A DNA stretch of 64,000 nucleotides from Streptomyces sp. 549 (GCF_030124175.1 NZ_JASKMT010000002.1:248001-312000); one strand, 5' to 3'; numbered from the stretch's first letter, positions 10,468-19,136 are shown. Notes: generated by a model not told the origin, from the letters alone. Made by a program: numbers and translations.

Positions 10468-11235
10468 TCAGGTGGCGGGCGGGGCGGTGTCGCCGTAGGG
10501 ATTGGCGGGGGTGGGGACTGGGGTGACGGCGGCGGCGTCCACCGCGAGGGCGTCCCCTGTGCCGGGGCGCCAGGTTCCGGTCAGGACGATCCAGGTGTCG
10601 ACCGGCGGCGCCTCGGCGCCGTGTACGCGGACCTTGAGGCTGACGGAGTCGGCGGCGCAGCAGCTCACCAGGTGCCGGGTGAGGAACCAGCCGCCGCCGG
10701 GCCGGGGCGTGACGAAGCCGGTGAGGGCGACGGTCCGGCCGTCGAGTCCGTTGCCGTCGTCGCGCGTGACCCGGCCGGTGAACTCGGTCATGGACAGCCG
10801 CACCGGGTCCGAGGCGGGCAGCTTGCCGTACTTGCTGGGCAGCTCCACGGTCAGGCCGCCGTCGCGGGACGCGGTGTAGGAGCCGAGCGGAGGCGGCGGG
10901 AAGAGCAGCAGGGCCAGCACCGGCACGAGCAGCAGCCAGGCGACGAGCGGCGGCCGGTCGTGGTGGTGACCGTGGTCGTGGCCACTGCCACTGTGCTCGT
11001 CGGCGGACGCGGGAACGTCCCGGGGCGGCGGGGGCTGGTTGCCGCGGCTGACGAAGGGGAAGCCGTCGCGGGCGGCGCCGATCAGGCCCAGCACGATCAG
11101 CAGCACGCCGGAGGCGATGAGGAACGGGCGCAACCCCTCCTTGACGTACCGCAGGTACATGTCGGTGAGCAGCGCGACGTGCAGCATGGCCGCGCCGGCG
11201 AGCAGGACCACCAGGGTCTGGACGTTGCGTCTCAC
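10468..11235 (-). CDS. TIGR03943-type putative permease subunit (YcgQ-like)
   Basis: Second gene of a two-gene permease pair, 255 residues. Two or three N-terminal helices (TLVVLLAGAAMLHVALL, GVLLIVLGLIGAA) are followed by a His/Asp-rich loop (SGSGHDHGHHHD), another helix, and a soluble C-terminal domain with TVALTGFVT, LTRHLVSCCAADS and WIVLTGTW, typical of this family. The His cluster and the CC pair could bind metal. Its GTG start overlaps the TGA of the upstream permease in a GTGA overlap, so translation is probably coupled. The family is known only as a partner of the UPF0718 permease. The Zur-like box before the operon suggests a zinc-related role, which is inference. Confidence 0.85.
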   Translation of the reverse strand: MRRNVQTLVVLLAGAAMLHVALLTDMYLRYVKEGLRPFLIASGVLLIVLGLIGAARDGFPFVSRGNQPPPPRDVPASADEHSGSGHDHGHHHDRPPLVAWLLLVPVLALLLFPPPPLGSYTASRDGGLTVELPSKYGKLPASDPVRLSMTEFTGRVTRDDGNGLDGRTVALTGFVTPRPGGGWFLTRHLVSCCAADSVSLKVRVHGAEAPPVDTWIVLTGTWRPGTGDALAVDAAAVTPVPTPANPYGDTAPPAT

Positions 11236-12278
11236 AGCAGCCACCAGCCGACGAGGGAGGCGACGGCGATGGCCAGGACGGCCGTCACCGACGAGAACCG
11301 CAGCGCGAAACCGCGCCCGAACGTGCCTGCCTGGAGTGCGATCAGCTTCACGTCGACCATCGGGCCGACCACCATGAACACCAGGCGCGCGGTGGGGGAG
11401 AAGCCGGTCAGCGACGCGGCGACGAAGGCGTCCGCCTCGGAGCAGACGGCGAGCACGATGGCGAGCAGCGCCAGGAACAGCACCGACAGCCACGGCGAGG
11501 ACGCGAAGGTGTCCAGCACCGAGCGGGGTACCAGCACGTTGAAGGTCGCCGCGGCCATCGCGCCGAGCACCAGGAACCCGCCCGCGTGCAGGAAGTCGTG
11601 CTGGAACGAGCGCCGGAACTCCTCCCAGCGGCCGTGCCCCGGCTGGTGCCCGCGCTCACGCCCCGGCAGGCGCAGCCACTTCTCACGCCCCCAGCGCAGC
11701 CACAGCCACCCCATGAGGGCGGACACGACCAGGGAGGCGAGCAGTCGGGCGAGGACCATCTCGGGGCTGCCCGGGAACGCCACCGCGGTGGAGACGAGCA
11801 CGATCGGGTTGACCGCGGGCGCGGAGAGCAGGAACGCGAACGCCGCGGCGGGCGTCACCCCGCGGCGGATCAGGCTTCCGGCGACCGGCACCGACGCGCA
11901 CTCGCACCCCGGCAGCAGCACCCCGGCCGCGCTCGCCACCGGCACCGCCAGGGCGGGCCGCCGGGGCAGCGCCCGCTGGAAGACCCGGGCCGGGACGAAG
12001 GCGTTGACCGCGCCCGAGACCAGGGTGCCCAGCAGCAGGAACGGCACCGCCTGCACCGTCACCGCCACCGCGATGGTCTGCCAGGCGAGGAAGCCCGGGT
12101 GCCGCAGCCACGCCACGGCGTCGGACGCCAGCACCAGGGACAACAGGAGCAGGGCGGAGAGCACCCCGGCGACCAGCACCGACGCGGGCAGGCGCGTCGT
12201 AGCGGGCGGTCCGGCCCGGTCCGGCGGCCGGACCGGTGGCCGGACCTGCGGGGGCCTGTCGGTGCCTGTCACCCGCAC
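11232..12278 (-). CDS. UPF0718/DUF318 family permease
   Basis: Polytopic permease of 348 residues with eight or so helices in two half-repeats. Motifs are GTLVSGAVNAFVP, the conserved LLPGCECASVPVAGSLIRRG and SAPAVNPIVLVSTAVAFPG in the first half, and CSEADAFVAASL and VVGPMVDVKLIAL in the second. CxC and CSEADAF are hallmarks of the YraQ family and could hold metal. It heads a two-gene operon with the TIGR03943 subunit. The first GTG is at 12278, but a second GTG at 12272 lies 7 bases after a TATCAT -10-like hexamer. A leaderless start there is attractive because no ribosome site is visible. The transported substrate is unknown. Confidence 0.85.
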   Translation of the reverse strand: MRVTGTDRPPQVRPPVRPPDRAGPPATTRLPASVLVAGVLSALLLLSLVLASDAVAWLRHPGFLAWQTIAVAVTVQAVPFLLLGTLVSGAVNAFVPARVFQRALPRRPALAVPVASAAGVLLPGCECASVPVAGSLIRRGVTPAAAFAFLLSAPAVNPIVLVSTAVAFPGSPEMVLARLLASLVVSALMGWLWLRWGREKWLRLPGRERGHQPGHGRWEEFRRSFQHDFLHAGGFLVLGAMAAATFNVLVPRSVLDTFASSPWLSVLFLALLAIVLAVCSEADAFVAASLTGFSPTARLVFMVVGPMVDVKLIALQAGTFGRGFALRFSSVTAVLAIAVASLVGWWLL

Positions 12279-12279
12279 G

Positions 12280-12308
12280 ATGATACGGAAATGGGAACCG
12301 TTCTCAGC
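12280..12308 (-). promoter_or_regulatory. candidate Zur-regulated promoter of the permease pair
   Basis: On the minus strand, CTGAGA (-35 like) and TATCAT (-10 like, 12280-12285) are about 16 bases apart. Over the -35 and spacer lies TGAGAAC-G-GTTCCCA (12292-12306), a 7-1-7 inverted repeat with one mismatch. It resembles the Streptomyces Zur box (TGAAAAT-G-ATTTTCA type) in layout and outer bases. It overlaps the stop codon of the upstream small gene. Confidence 0.45.
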
Positions 12309-12567
12309 GCTGGGCGGGTGGTGCGATGCGCGACGGGGACGGGCGGGCGCAGTCGCGCAGTACGCAGGTCAGCCAGCGGACCGTGCTGAGATTGCAACTC
12401 CCCAGGTCGACGAGTGGTTTGGGCTCGTCCCGTGCGCAGGAGACAGGGTCGACGCGCAGGGAGGGCAGCACGATACCCACCGACCGCAGTGACGACTTCA
12501 GCTCCTCCACCGCCTGCTCGGCTTCCTGGATGCGCTGCACCGCGGCTCGGCGTTCCTCGTCGGACAT
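12304..12567 (-). CDS. small conserved Streptomyces protein beside a WhiJ-type pair
   Basis: An 87-residue protein I can place only as a recurrent Streptomyces small protein found near XRE/DUF397 pairs. It starts with a helical, probably coiled segment (SDEERRAAVQRIQEAEQAVEELKSS). A short conserved core follows, LPSLRVDPVSCARDEPKPLVDLGSCNL, with two cysteines, and then a third Cys in TCVLRDCARP. It is divergent from the XRE regulator, with a 117-base shared promoter region. The ATG at MSDEERR was preferred to a GTG nine codons upstream because an AAAGG sits 8 bases before it. The role may be as a target or modulator of the neighbouring regulator, which is inference. Confidence 0.7.
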   Translation of the reverse strand: MSDEERRAAVQRIQEAEQAVEELKSSLRSVGIVLPSLRVDPVSCARDEPKPLVDLGSCNLSTVRWLTCVLRDCARPSPSRIAPPAQR

Positions 12568-12629
12568 GGGGGGAGCCTTTCGTTGTTCCTTCACGGGGGG
12601 CTTTCTCCCCGAAGTCTCCCTGCGTGAAA

Positions 12630-12650
12630 GCTACGCTCACCAGGGGTAGC
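12630..12650 (+). promoter_or_regulatory. GCTAC/GTAGC inverted repeat over the XRE promoter
   Basis: GCTAC (12630-12634) and GTAGC (12646-12650) flank an 11-base spacer, 35 bases upstream of the XRE gene. TACGCT at 12632-12637 fits a TAnnnT -10. It is a plausible autoregulatory operator and promoter; this is inference only. Confidence 0.35.
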
Positions 12651-12684
12651 GGATTGAAGTCGTCGACGGAGAAACGGGGGCGCG

Positions 12685-13503
12685 ATGCCGGGACCGAAGA
12701 AGCTCGACCCGGGGGCGTCGGTGGCCGCGCTGCTCGGGACGAAGGTGCGCAAGCTGCGCAGCCGGGCCGCACTCACCCAGCGGGACCTGGGCACCAAGGT
12801 CTTCGTCACACACACCCGCATCGCGCAGATCGAACTCGGCACGGCCCCGCCCAACCGCCGCCTGACGGAGTCGCTGGACCTCGCGCTGAAGGCGGAGGGC
12901 GACCTGCTCGACATCTGGGACCTGCTGGACTACTCACCCCTCCCGCAGTGGGCCGAGCGCTACGTCCGGCTTGAATCCGAGGCGGTTGAAATCTGCAAGT
13001 CCAGTGCGGTCGTGCCGGGCCTGCTCCAGACCGAGGGTTACGCCAGGGCCATGCTCAACACGGGCAGGCCGGGCTGCGAGGAGGTGTTGCAGGCACGCGT
13101 CGCCACGAGGCTGGGTCGTCAGAACGTGCTCGACCGCACGGAGGCTCCGGTGCTCTGGTGCATCATCGACGAGTCGGTTGTGCGGCGCCCGGTGGGCGGA
13201 CGCGAGGAGATGCGCAGCCAGTTGGCACATCTGGTCCAGGCCGCCGCCCGCCCGCGCGTCGTGCTCCAGGTGCTTCCCTTCGACCAGGGGGAGTACGCGG
13301 CGATGGACGGCGCGCTGACCGTGCTGACGCTGAGCGACGGCAGGCGCGTGGCCTACCTTGAGGGGCACAACTCCGGTGTGCTGGTGGAAAATCAGGCCCG
13401 GGTGAGTGAACTGGCACTCACCTACGACTTGTTGCGGGCGCAGGCGCTGCCCCCGGACAGGTCGGTTGCCATGATCCGCGAGGCGATGGAGGACGGTTGC
13501 TGA
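12685..13503 (+). CDS. XRE regulator with DUF5753 (WhiJ-type, Scr1 family)
   Basis: DNA-binding protein of the large WhiJ-like family that Streptomyces genomes carry in dozens of copies, 272 residues. Residues 10-70 are a helix-turn-helix: LGTKVRKLRSRAALTQRDLG, then KVFVTHTRIAQIELGTAPP. Residues 85-270 are DUF5753, with the typical YVRLESEAVEIC, VVPGLLQTEGYARAML, LWCIIDESVVRRPVGG and VLQVLPFDQGEYAAMDG. The stop overlaps the ATG of the DUF397 gene (TGATG), so the two are translationally coupled. WhiJ-type regulators act in development in S. coelicolor; the specific role of this copy is unknown. A GGGGG-type ribosome site precedes the ATG. Confidence 0.92.
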   Translation: MPGPKKLDPGASVAALLGTKVRKLRSRAALTQRDLGTKVFVTHTRIAQIELGTAPPNRRLTESLDLALKAEGDLLDIWDLLDYSPLPQWAERYVRLESEAVEICKSSAVVPGLLQTEGYARAMLNTGRPGCEEVLQARVATRLGRQNVLDRTEAPVLWCIIDESVVRRPVGGREEMRSQLAHLVQAAARPRVVLQVLPFDQGEYAAMDGALTVLTLSDGRRVAYLEGHNSGVLVENQARVSELALTYDLLRAQALPPDRSVAMIREAMEDGC

Positions 13504-13700
13504 TGCGCGGCACAGGACCCGGGCGAGCGGCTTCCGGTTGGCGTAAGAGCAGTTACAGCAACACCGCCGGCGGTGACTGCCTCGAAGTGCGGGACGGGGT
13601 GGCCGGGTGGGTGCCGGTGCGGGACAGCAAGCGGACGCGTGGGCCCGTGCTGGTGTTCCCGGCGGCGTCCTGGGCGGCGTTCACCGCCGGGCTGCGGTAG
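13503..13700 (+). CDS. DUF397 small protein
   Basis: A 65-residue partner of the preceding XRE regulator. It shows the family pattern: GWRKSSYSN, GDCLEVRDG, VPVRDSKR, VLVFPAASWAAFTAGLR. DUF397 proteins lie directly after WhiJ-type regulators and may modulate them, like the BldB/AbaA-orfA arrangements. The ATG is chosen because it overlaps the upstream stop. Confidence 0.9.
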   Translation: MRGTGPGRAASGWRKSSYSNTAGGDCLEVRDGVAGWVPVRDSKRTRGPVLVFPAASWAAFTAGLR

Positions 13701-13746
13701 CGGCTGCTCTCGAAGGGCAGTTGGCCGCCGGCCTGGCGGCTGCGGC

Positions 13747-15642
13747 TCAGCGGACCTTGCGGTAGGTGAGCGGGGTGCCGCCGCTGCCGACCAGTTCGCG
13801 TACCAGGGTGCTGTCGCCCTGCATGGTCAGCCGGGACCACTGGCCCGGCGAGCAGGCCGTGGGGTTGCCCTGGGTGACGGCTGAGGGGCCGAGTTCCAGC
13901 GGGGGTCCCGCGGACCGCAGCGTGGCCGACCACCGGCAGTCGTGGCCCGGCCCGCGGCCGACCAGCGTCATCACCTGCTCGCCGAGCTTTCCCCTGCTGA
14001 GGGTCAGGACCCGGGTGTTGGTGCCCTCCGCCGTGTCGAAGCTCGCCTGCCAGGTGCCGAGGTACCGGTCGGGCACGTCGCCGGTCGCGGATGGCTCCTT
14101 CGGCGTCTCCTCGGGGTCCTGCGGGTCTTTTGACGTGTCCCCCTTCGCCTCGCCGGAGGCGTCGGGCGACGGGTCGGGGGACGTGGTGCCGGCGGAGTCG
14201 CCGGTCTCCAGGGAGCCGGAGCGGTTGTCGTCGGTGCCGGCGGAGGAGCGCCGGTCGTCGTCGGAGGCGATCCCGACGTAGACGGCCACGCCCGCCAGGG
14301 CGGCGACGGTCAGGGCGGCGGCGGCCAGCGGCAGCGTCCAGTGCCGTCCGGTGCGCGCGGGCGGCGCGGCGGGGGGCGGGGCGGTGCCGTAGGGCGTGGT
14401 GTGGCCGTAGGGGTGGGTGGGTCCGTAGCCGTACGCCGGGTGGGGGGACGGGGCGGGTTGCGGGGCTGCGGGGCCGGGGTACGTTGCCGGGCCGTACTGG
14501 GCCGGAGTCGCGGGCAGCGCGGAGGGCGTGGCGGCCACGGAGGGGCCGGCGGGCGCGGAGGGTGCGGCAGGCGCAGGCGCAGAGGACGGGTCGGAGGCTG
14601 CGGCGGCGGTGGCCGCCTTGGCTTCGGCGCTCTCGGCAGGGTCCCCGCTGACGCCCCCGCCCCCGCCCCCGCCCCCGGTCGCCGGGTCCGGGCCGCCGTC
14701 CCCGCCCCCGCCCCCGTCCGGGGCTGCGTCCTCGCGGTCGAGGAGCTGGACGGCGTGGCGGCCCAGTTGGGCCACGAGCGCGGCGGGCAGCCACGGCTCG
14801 CGGAGGCGGCCGTCGCCCAGGGTCTGACCGGCGTCGGTGCGGCGCAGGATGTCGCGCGGCAGCGGGCGGGCCGCCGGGTCCTTGCGCAGGCAGTCGCGGA
14901 CGAGGTCGGTGAGCCCGTCGGGCACGCCCGACAGGTCGGGTTCCTCGCGGGCGACGCGGTACATCAGCGCGTGGCTGCCCACGTCGGAGTCGCCGAACGG
15001 GAAGCGTCCCGTGGCGGCGAAGGCGAGGACCGAGCCGAGGCAGAAGATGTCGCAGGCGGGCGTGACGGGCCGCCCGAGGACCTGCTCGGGCGACATGAAG
15101 CCGGGCGAGCCGATGACGGCCCCGGTGCGCGTCAGTCCGCCCTCGGTGGCGGCGTCCAGGGCGCGGGCGATGCCGAAGTCGATGACGCGGGGGCCGTCGA
15201 TGGTGACGAGCACGTTCGACGGCTTCAGGTCGCGGTGCACCAGCCCGGCCGCGTGGATGTCGCTGAGGGCCTGGGCCAGTCCGGCGGCGAGGATGCGTAC
15301 TGTCCGGTCCGGCAGCGGGCCGTGCTCGGTGGAGACGACGTCCAGCAGGCTCGGCCCGGCGATGTAGCCGGTGGCGACCCACGGCACCGGTGCCTCGGTG
15401 TCGGCGTCGAGGACCGGCGCCGTCCACCGTCCGCCGACCCGCCGGGCGGCCTCGACCTCCTGCCGGAAGCGGGCGCGGAACTCGCCGCGCTCCGCCAGCT
15501 CGCGGCGGACCAGCTTGACGGCGACCGTCCGGCCGCGATCGGAACGCGCCAGGTACACCTGTCCCATGCCGCCGGCTCCCAGACGGGCCAGCAGCCGGTA
15601 GGAACCTATGCGCCGCGGTTCGTCCGGCCCCCATGAGTCCAT
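13747..15642 (-). CDS. membrane-anchored Ser/Thr protein kinase
   Basis: Hanks-type kinase of 631 residues. The kinase domain (about 10-275) is complete: glycine loop LGAGGMGQVYLAR, VAVKLV with the catalytic Lys, HRDLKPSNVLV with the catalytic Asp, DFGIAR, and the APE-equivalent GFMSPEQVLG. Next come a Pro/Ala/Tyr-rich juxtamembrane linker, a single helix near residue 445 (LPLAAAALTVAALAGVAVYVG), a Ser/Asp/Glu linker, and an extracytoplasmic domain of about 110 residues (DRYLGTWQASFDTAEG to LVRELVGSGGTPL). That domain resembles those of AfsK-like kinases and may sense a ligand. The ATG at MDSWGPDEPRR has a GGGAGGG ribosome site. It is divergent from the amidase gene. Confidence 0.93.
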   Translation of the reverse strand: MDSWGPDEPRRIGSYRLLARLGAGGMGQVYLARSDRGRTVAVKLVRRELAERGEFRARFRQEVEAARRVGGRWTAPVLDADTEAPVPWVATGYIAGPSLLDVVSTEHGPLPDRTVRILAAGLAQALSDIHAAGLVHRDLKPSNVLVTIDGPRVIDFGIARALDAATEGGLTRTGAVIGSPGFMSPEQVLGRPVTPACDIFCLGSVLAFAATGRFPFGDSDVGSHALMYRVAREEPDLSGVPDGLTDLVRDCLRKDPAARPLPRDILRRTDAGQTLGDGRLREPWLPAALVAQLGRHAVQLLDREDAAPDGGGGGDGGPDPATGGGGGGGGVSGDPAESAEAKAATAAAASDPSSAPAPAAPSAPAGPSVAATPSALPATPAQYGPATYPGPAAPQPAPSPHPAYGYGPTHPYGHTTPYGTAPPPAAPPARTGRHWTLPLAAAALTVAALAGVAVYVGIASDDDRRSSAGTDDNRSGSLETGDSAGTTSPDPSPDASGEAKGDTSKDPQDPEETPKEPSATGDVPDRYLGTWQASFDTAEGTNTRVLTLSRGKLGEQVMTLVGRGPGHDCRWSATLRSAGPPLELGPSAVTQGNPTACSPGQWSRLTMQGDSTLVRELVGSGGTPLTYRKVR

Positions 15643-15923
15643 GGCTGTGCGGTCCCTCCCCGTCCCGGAATCCCAACGCCGTGACCCTAACGCGCCCCGG
15701 GCCCGCGCCTCCGGGCTGTTGGCCAAATCGTTCCGGCCCGCCCCCCATGCGCAACGGGTGGCTGCGGTCCGGGCGGGCACGTTCACAGACGTGCGGCGGC
15801 AGGCGGCCGGTTCCCGGACCGTCCCCGCTGCCGCCCGACTGCATCACCGCCACCGCGCCCGGTGTCACTCGAACGGCTGTGCCCGTCTTTCCCGGGGGTG
15901 CGGCGCGGGGGAGGGTGGTCGGC

Positions 15924-16700
15924 ATGTGGTCCCGGCGAGTCGTCGCGGGCACGGCCCTGCTGCCGCTCGCCCTGCTGGTCCCGGCGCACGCCCCACCGCC
16001 GGGCCTGCGGCCGCTGCCCGCGGGCGTGGCGTCCGGGCGGACGGACGCGGCGCGGGCCGACGCCCGGGACGCCGCACGTCCGGCGATCGTCGGCCGGGGT
16101 GCCTGGGAGGCGGACGAGGACCTGGTACGGGAACCGGCCACCTACACGGGCCGGCCGCGGGCCGTCTTCGTGCACCACACCGCGCACGGCAACACCTACG
16201 ACTGCGGGGACGTGCCCGAGATGCTGCGCGCGCTGCAACGGGAGCACGTGCTGAGCATGGGCTGGGACGACGTCGGCTACAACTTCCTGGTCGACCGCTG
16301 CGGGACCGTCTACGAGGGACGCGCGGGCGGGGTGTCCCGGCCGGTGCGCGGCGCGCACACCAAGGGGTTCAACGCCGACAGCGTGGGCGTCGCCGCCATC
16401 GGCACGTTCGGGGCCGGAACGGAGGTGCCGGAGGCGGTGCTGGACTCGTTGGTGCGACTCACGGCGTGGAAGCTGCGGCCGGGGGCCGATCCGCGCGGCC
16501 GGGTGCGGATGGTGTCCAGCAACAGCGAGAGCCGCTTCCCGAAGGGCACCCGGGTCCGGCTGGACGTGGTGTCGGGCCACCGGGACAGCTTCCGCACCCG
16601 CTGCCCGGGTGACGCGCTGCACGACCGGCTGCCCCGCATCCGCGAGGACGCCGCGCGCCTGCGCCGCACCGCTGCCGCGACCGCGCCGGGCGGCGGCTGA
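15924..16700 (+). CDS. secreted peptidoglycan-recognition/N-acetylmuramoyl-alanine amidase
   Basis: Predicted exported zinc amidase that cuts the bond between N-acetylmuramic acid and the stem peptide, 258 residues. A signal peptide covers about residues 1-25 (WSRRVVAGTALLPLALLVPAHA). The amidase_2/PGRP domain begins IVGRGAWEAD and carries zinc ligands in VFVHHTAHGN and GAHTKGFNADSVGVAAIG, and probably the Cys of RTRCPGDAL. GYNFLVDRCGTVYEGRAGG is the standard substrate-groove strand. The ATG was chosen over longer frames because of the signal peptide and a GGGGGAGGG ribosome site. It shares a 280-base promoter region with the divergent kinase. A role in wall turnover is inferred from the family. 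Confidence 0.92.
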   Translation: MWSRRVVAGTALLPLALLVPAHAPPPGLRPLPAGVASGRTDAARADARDAARPAIVGRGAWEADEDLVREPATYTGRPRAVFVHHTAHGNTYDCGDVPEMLRALQREHVLSMGWDDVGYNFLVDRCGTVYEGRAGGVSRPVRGAHTKGFNADSVGVAAIGTFGAGTEVPEAVLDSLVRLTAWKLRPGADPRGRVRMVSSNSESRFPKGTRVRLDVVSGHRDSFRTRCPGDALHDRLPRIREDAARLRRTAAATAPGGG

Positions 16701-16740
16701 CGACAGGCTGGGAGCCGCCCGCCGGAGCCGCCCGCCCGGT

Positions 16741-17550
16741 CTACTCCTCCTCGGACTCCCGGGCACGGGCGCGTTCGCGGTTGAACTCCTCGACGTGCCG
16801 CTGGTGTTCGGCGTAGTCGGAGGTGAAGCGGGTGTCGCCGGGACGCACGGTGACGAAGTACAGCCAGTCGCCCTCCGGCGGGTCGACGACGGCCCGCAGC
16901 GCCTCCCGGCCGGGGTTGCCGATGGGGGCGGGCGGCAGGCCGCGGTGCCGGTAGGTGTTGTAGGGGCTGTCGATCCGGGTGTCGTCGCGGCTGGTGTCCA
17001 GGGAGCTGCGGTCGAGGGCGTAGTTGACGGTGGAGTCCATCTGGAGCGGCATGTCCCGCTCCAGCCGGTTGTGGATGACGCGGGCGACCCGGCCCATGTC
17101 CTCCTCGGTGTCCGCCTCGGCCTGCACGATGCTCGCCGCCGCCACCGCCTCGTAGGTGCTGAGCCCGTGCCGCTTCGCGGCCTCGGGGATGCCTTCCGCC
17201 TCCAGCGTGCTGTTCGCCGTGTTCACCATGAACGACAGCAGCGCGGACGCCGTGGTGTCGTCGGTGACGGGATAGGTCGCGGGGAAGAGGTAGCCCTCCG
17301 GGTTGCCGTCGGCCTCCGGGGGCAGGGCGAGCGAGGCGTTGCGGGCGGCGCGTGCCGTGGTGCCCTCGTCCAGCCCGAGCGCGGCGTCGGTGGAGGTGTA
17401 CACCTGGGAGGCGCGTCTGCCCTCGGGCACGAGCAGCGAGTCGTCGCGCTTCGCCTCCCGGTTCCGGTCGGTGAGTTGGACCACCAGGACCACACCCAGC
17501 AGCACCAGGACGCACCCCAGCGCCGCCCACACCAGCCACCTCTTTCGCAT
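16741..17550 (-). CDS. short MltG-like endolytic transglycosylase
   Basis: Membrane-anchored protein of the YceG/MltG family, 269 residues. One N-terminal helix (WLVWAALGCVLVLLGVVLVV) is followed by the catalytic core. GYLFPATYPV is the start of the MltG signature, ASIVQAEA holds the catalytic Glu, and the stretch RVARVIHNRL, MQMDSTVNYAL-like sequence and SPYNTYRHRGLPPAPIGNPG is the usual C-terminal block. It is shorter than main MltG proteins of 350-600 residues because the LysM-like N-terminal domain is reduced. It is convergent with the amidase gene with a 40-base gap, so two wall-hydrolase genes sit side by side. Confidence 0.9.
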   Translation of the reverse strand: MRKRWLVWAALGCVLVLLGVVLVVQLTDRNREAKRDDSLLVPEGRRASQVYTSTDAALGLDEGTTARAARNASLALPPEADGNPEGYLFPATYPVTDDTTASALLSFMVNTANSTLEAEGIPEAAKRHGLSTYEAVAAASIVQAEADTEEDMGRVARVIHNRLERDMPLQMDSTVNYALDRSSLDTSRDDTRIDSPYNTYRHRGLPPAPIGNPGREALRAVVDPPEGDWLYFVTVRPGDTRFTSDYAEHQRHVEEFNRERARARESEEE

Positions 17551-17679
17551 AACTGCACCGTAGGGGGACGAGCGCCGCGACGCACCAGCGCCTGCGGCAC
17601 CCGGCGTACCTCCCGGCGCCCGGCGTACCCTCCCGGCACCCGGCCAACCTCCTGGCGCCCCGCCGTACGCGCTGCCGGT

Positions 17680-18177
17680 TCAGACGCGGGGGAAGCGGGC
17701 GAGCAGGGACCACACAGCGGGGTTGTCCGCCAGGCCGTCGTGCATGTCGGTGAGGTCGGCGACCAGGTCGTGCAGGAAGTCGCGGGCCTCGCGGCGCAGC
17801 GCGGCGTGGTTGAGGTTGAGCGGACGCTCCTCGGCGGGCTGCCAGTCGGCGCTGATCTCGACCCAGCCGAAGCGCCGGTCGAAGTACATGCGGTCGGCGG
17901 ACTCGGTGAAGTCCAGCTCGGCGTGCTGCGGCTCGGACGCCCGGGTGCCGCGCGGATCGCGGTCCACCTGCTCGACGATGTCGCACAGGGCCCAGGCGAA
18001 GTCCAGCACCGGCACCCATCCCCAGGCTGTGGACAGCTCCCGGTCGGTCTGCAGGTCGGCGAGGTAGACGTCCCCGCAGAACAGGTCGTGACGCAGGGTG
18101 TGCACGTCCGCCGTCCGGTAGTCCGTCTGCGGGGGGTCCGGGAAGCGGCGGGAGAGCGAGTAGCCGAGGTCGATCAC
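17680..18177 (-). CDS. conserved hypothetical protein
   Basis: A 165-residue soluble protein with no signal or membrane segment. It is rich in acidic and aromatic residues, with FDRRFGWVEISADWQP and LNLNHAALRREARDFLHDLVADL as the most conserved-looking parts. That composition suggests a cytoplasmic alpha/beta protein. I cannot assign a function. It begins with GTG and stands 130 bases upstream of the mltG gene on the same strand. Confidence 0.75.
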   Translation of the reverse strand: MIDLGYSLSRRFPDPPQTDYRTADVHTLRHDLFCGDVYLADLQTDRELSTAWGWVPVLDFAWALCDIVEQVDRDPRGTRASEPQHAELDFTESADRMYFDRRFGWVEISADWQPAEERPLNLNHAALRREARDFLHDLVADLTDMHDGLADNPAVWSLLARFPRV

Positions 18178-18361
18178 CGTCCGATGGTGTCACGGGCCCC
18201 CGGCTGCACCCTCCCCGGTCGCCGCCCGTGCGGTCGCGGCGGACCCCCGGGACGCGGGAACGCCCCCGGCCGGCTGCCGGAGGCGTTCGCGGGCCGCACG
18301 CCGGGGCGCGCGGGAGGTCATGCGGTGGTGCGGGTCGTACGGGTGTGACGGCGGGTGGGGC

Positions 18362-18937
18362 TCAGACGCCGACGCCGTAGTCCGACGCGATGCCCGTCAG
18401 GCCGGAGGCGTAACCCTGGCCCACGGCGCGGAACTTCCACTCGTCGCCGTTGCGGTACAGCTCACCGAAGACCATGGCGGTCTCGGTGGCGGCGTCCTCG
18501 CTGAGGTCGTAACGCGCGATCTCGGCCTCGCCGGCCTGGTTGACGATGCGGATGAACGCGTTGCGGACCTGGCCGAAGTTCTGGCTCCGGGCCTCGGCGT
18601 CGTAGATCGAGACCGGGAAGACGATCTTGTCGACCTCGGCGGGCAGCGTCGCCAGGTTCACCTTGATCTGCTCGTCGTCGCCCTCGCCCTCACCGGTGAC
18701 GTTGTCACCGGTGTGCTCGATGGCCTGCTCGGGCGAGACCTTGTTGTTGAAGAAGATGAAGTGCTGGTCGGAGTGAACCTTGCCGCTCGCGTTGACCGCG
18801 ATGGCGCTGGCGTCCAGGTCGAAGTCCGTGCCCGTGGTGGTGCGGACGTCCCAGCCGAGACCGACGGTGATCGCGGTGAGGCCCGGCGCTTCCTTGGTGA
18901 GCGAAACGTTGCCGCCCTTGGACAGGCTCACAGCCAT
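18362..18937 (-). CDS. terD: TerD-family protein
   Basis: A calcium-binding TerD-type protein of 191 residues, the family first found in tellurite-resistance loci and abundant in Streptomyces. It starts [20 protein letters not shown] and continues with VGLGWDV, FDLDASA and the acidic metal sites around [14 protein letters not shown] and [14 protein letters not shown]. It ends with the usual [22 protein letters not shown]. Length and all motifs are standard. It is monocistronic here, with a GGGAC-type ribosome site. In Streptomyces such proteins affect development and stress; the role of this copy is not known. Confidence 0.94.
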   Translation of the reverse strand: MAVSLSKGGNVSLTKEAPGLTAITVGLGWDVRTTTGTDFDLDASAIAVNASGKVHSDQHFIFFNNKVSPEQAIEHTGDNVTGEGEGDDEQIKVNLATLPAEVDKIVFPVSIYDAEARSQNFGQVRNAFIRIVNQAGEAEIARYDLSEDAATETAMVFGELYRNGDEWKFRAVGQGYASGLTGIASDYGVGV

Positions 18938-19136
18938 GGGAGATGTCCCTTTCGTCGTGGGTCCGTTCGTCGGATCCTTGCTCCGACGACGGTACAGTCA
19001 CCTTCCCCAACGCCGTGGGTGTTGCGGCGGTTCCACGCCACACAGAACTCCTGTTGCGCGATCGTGCGCCCCGCAGTGGCGGAACGCACCTCGAAAAGAA
19101 CGTGCGCCGGGGCGTGCGCGCCGGGACCATGGACCC

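Noticed and set aside
9454..12492. A 1012-codon open frame antisense to the dehydrogenase and permease genes
   Set aside because: It is a GC-rich shadow frame: low-complexity Gly/Val/Arg/Gln composition, no domains, and it runs opposite to well-supported genes. The same applies to the long antisense frames at 22903-25500 and 30428-33529.
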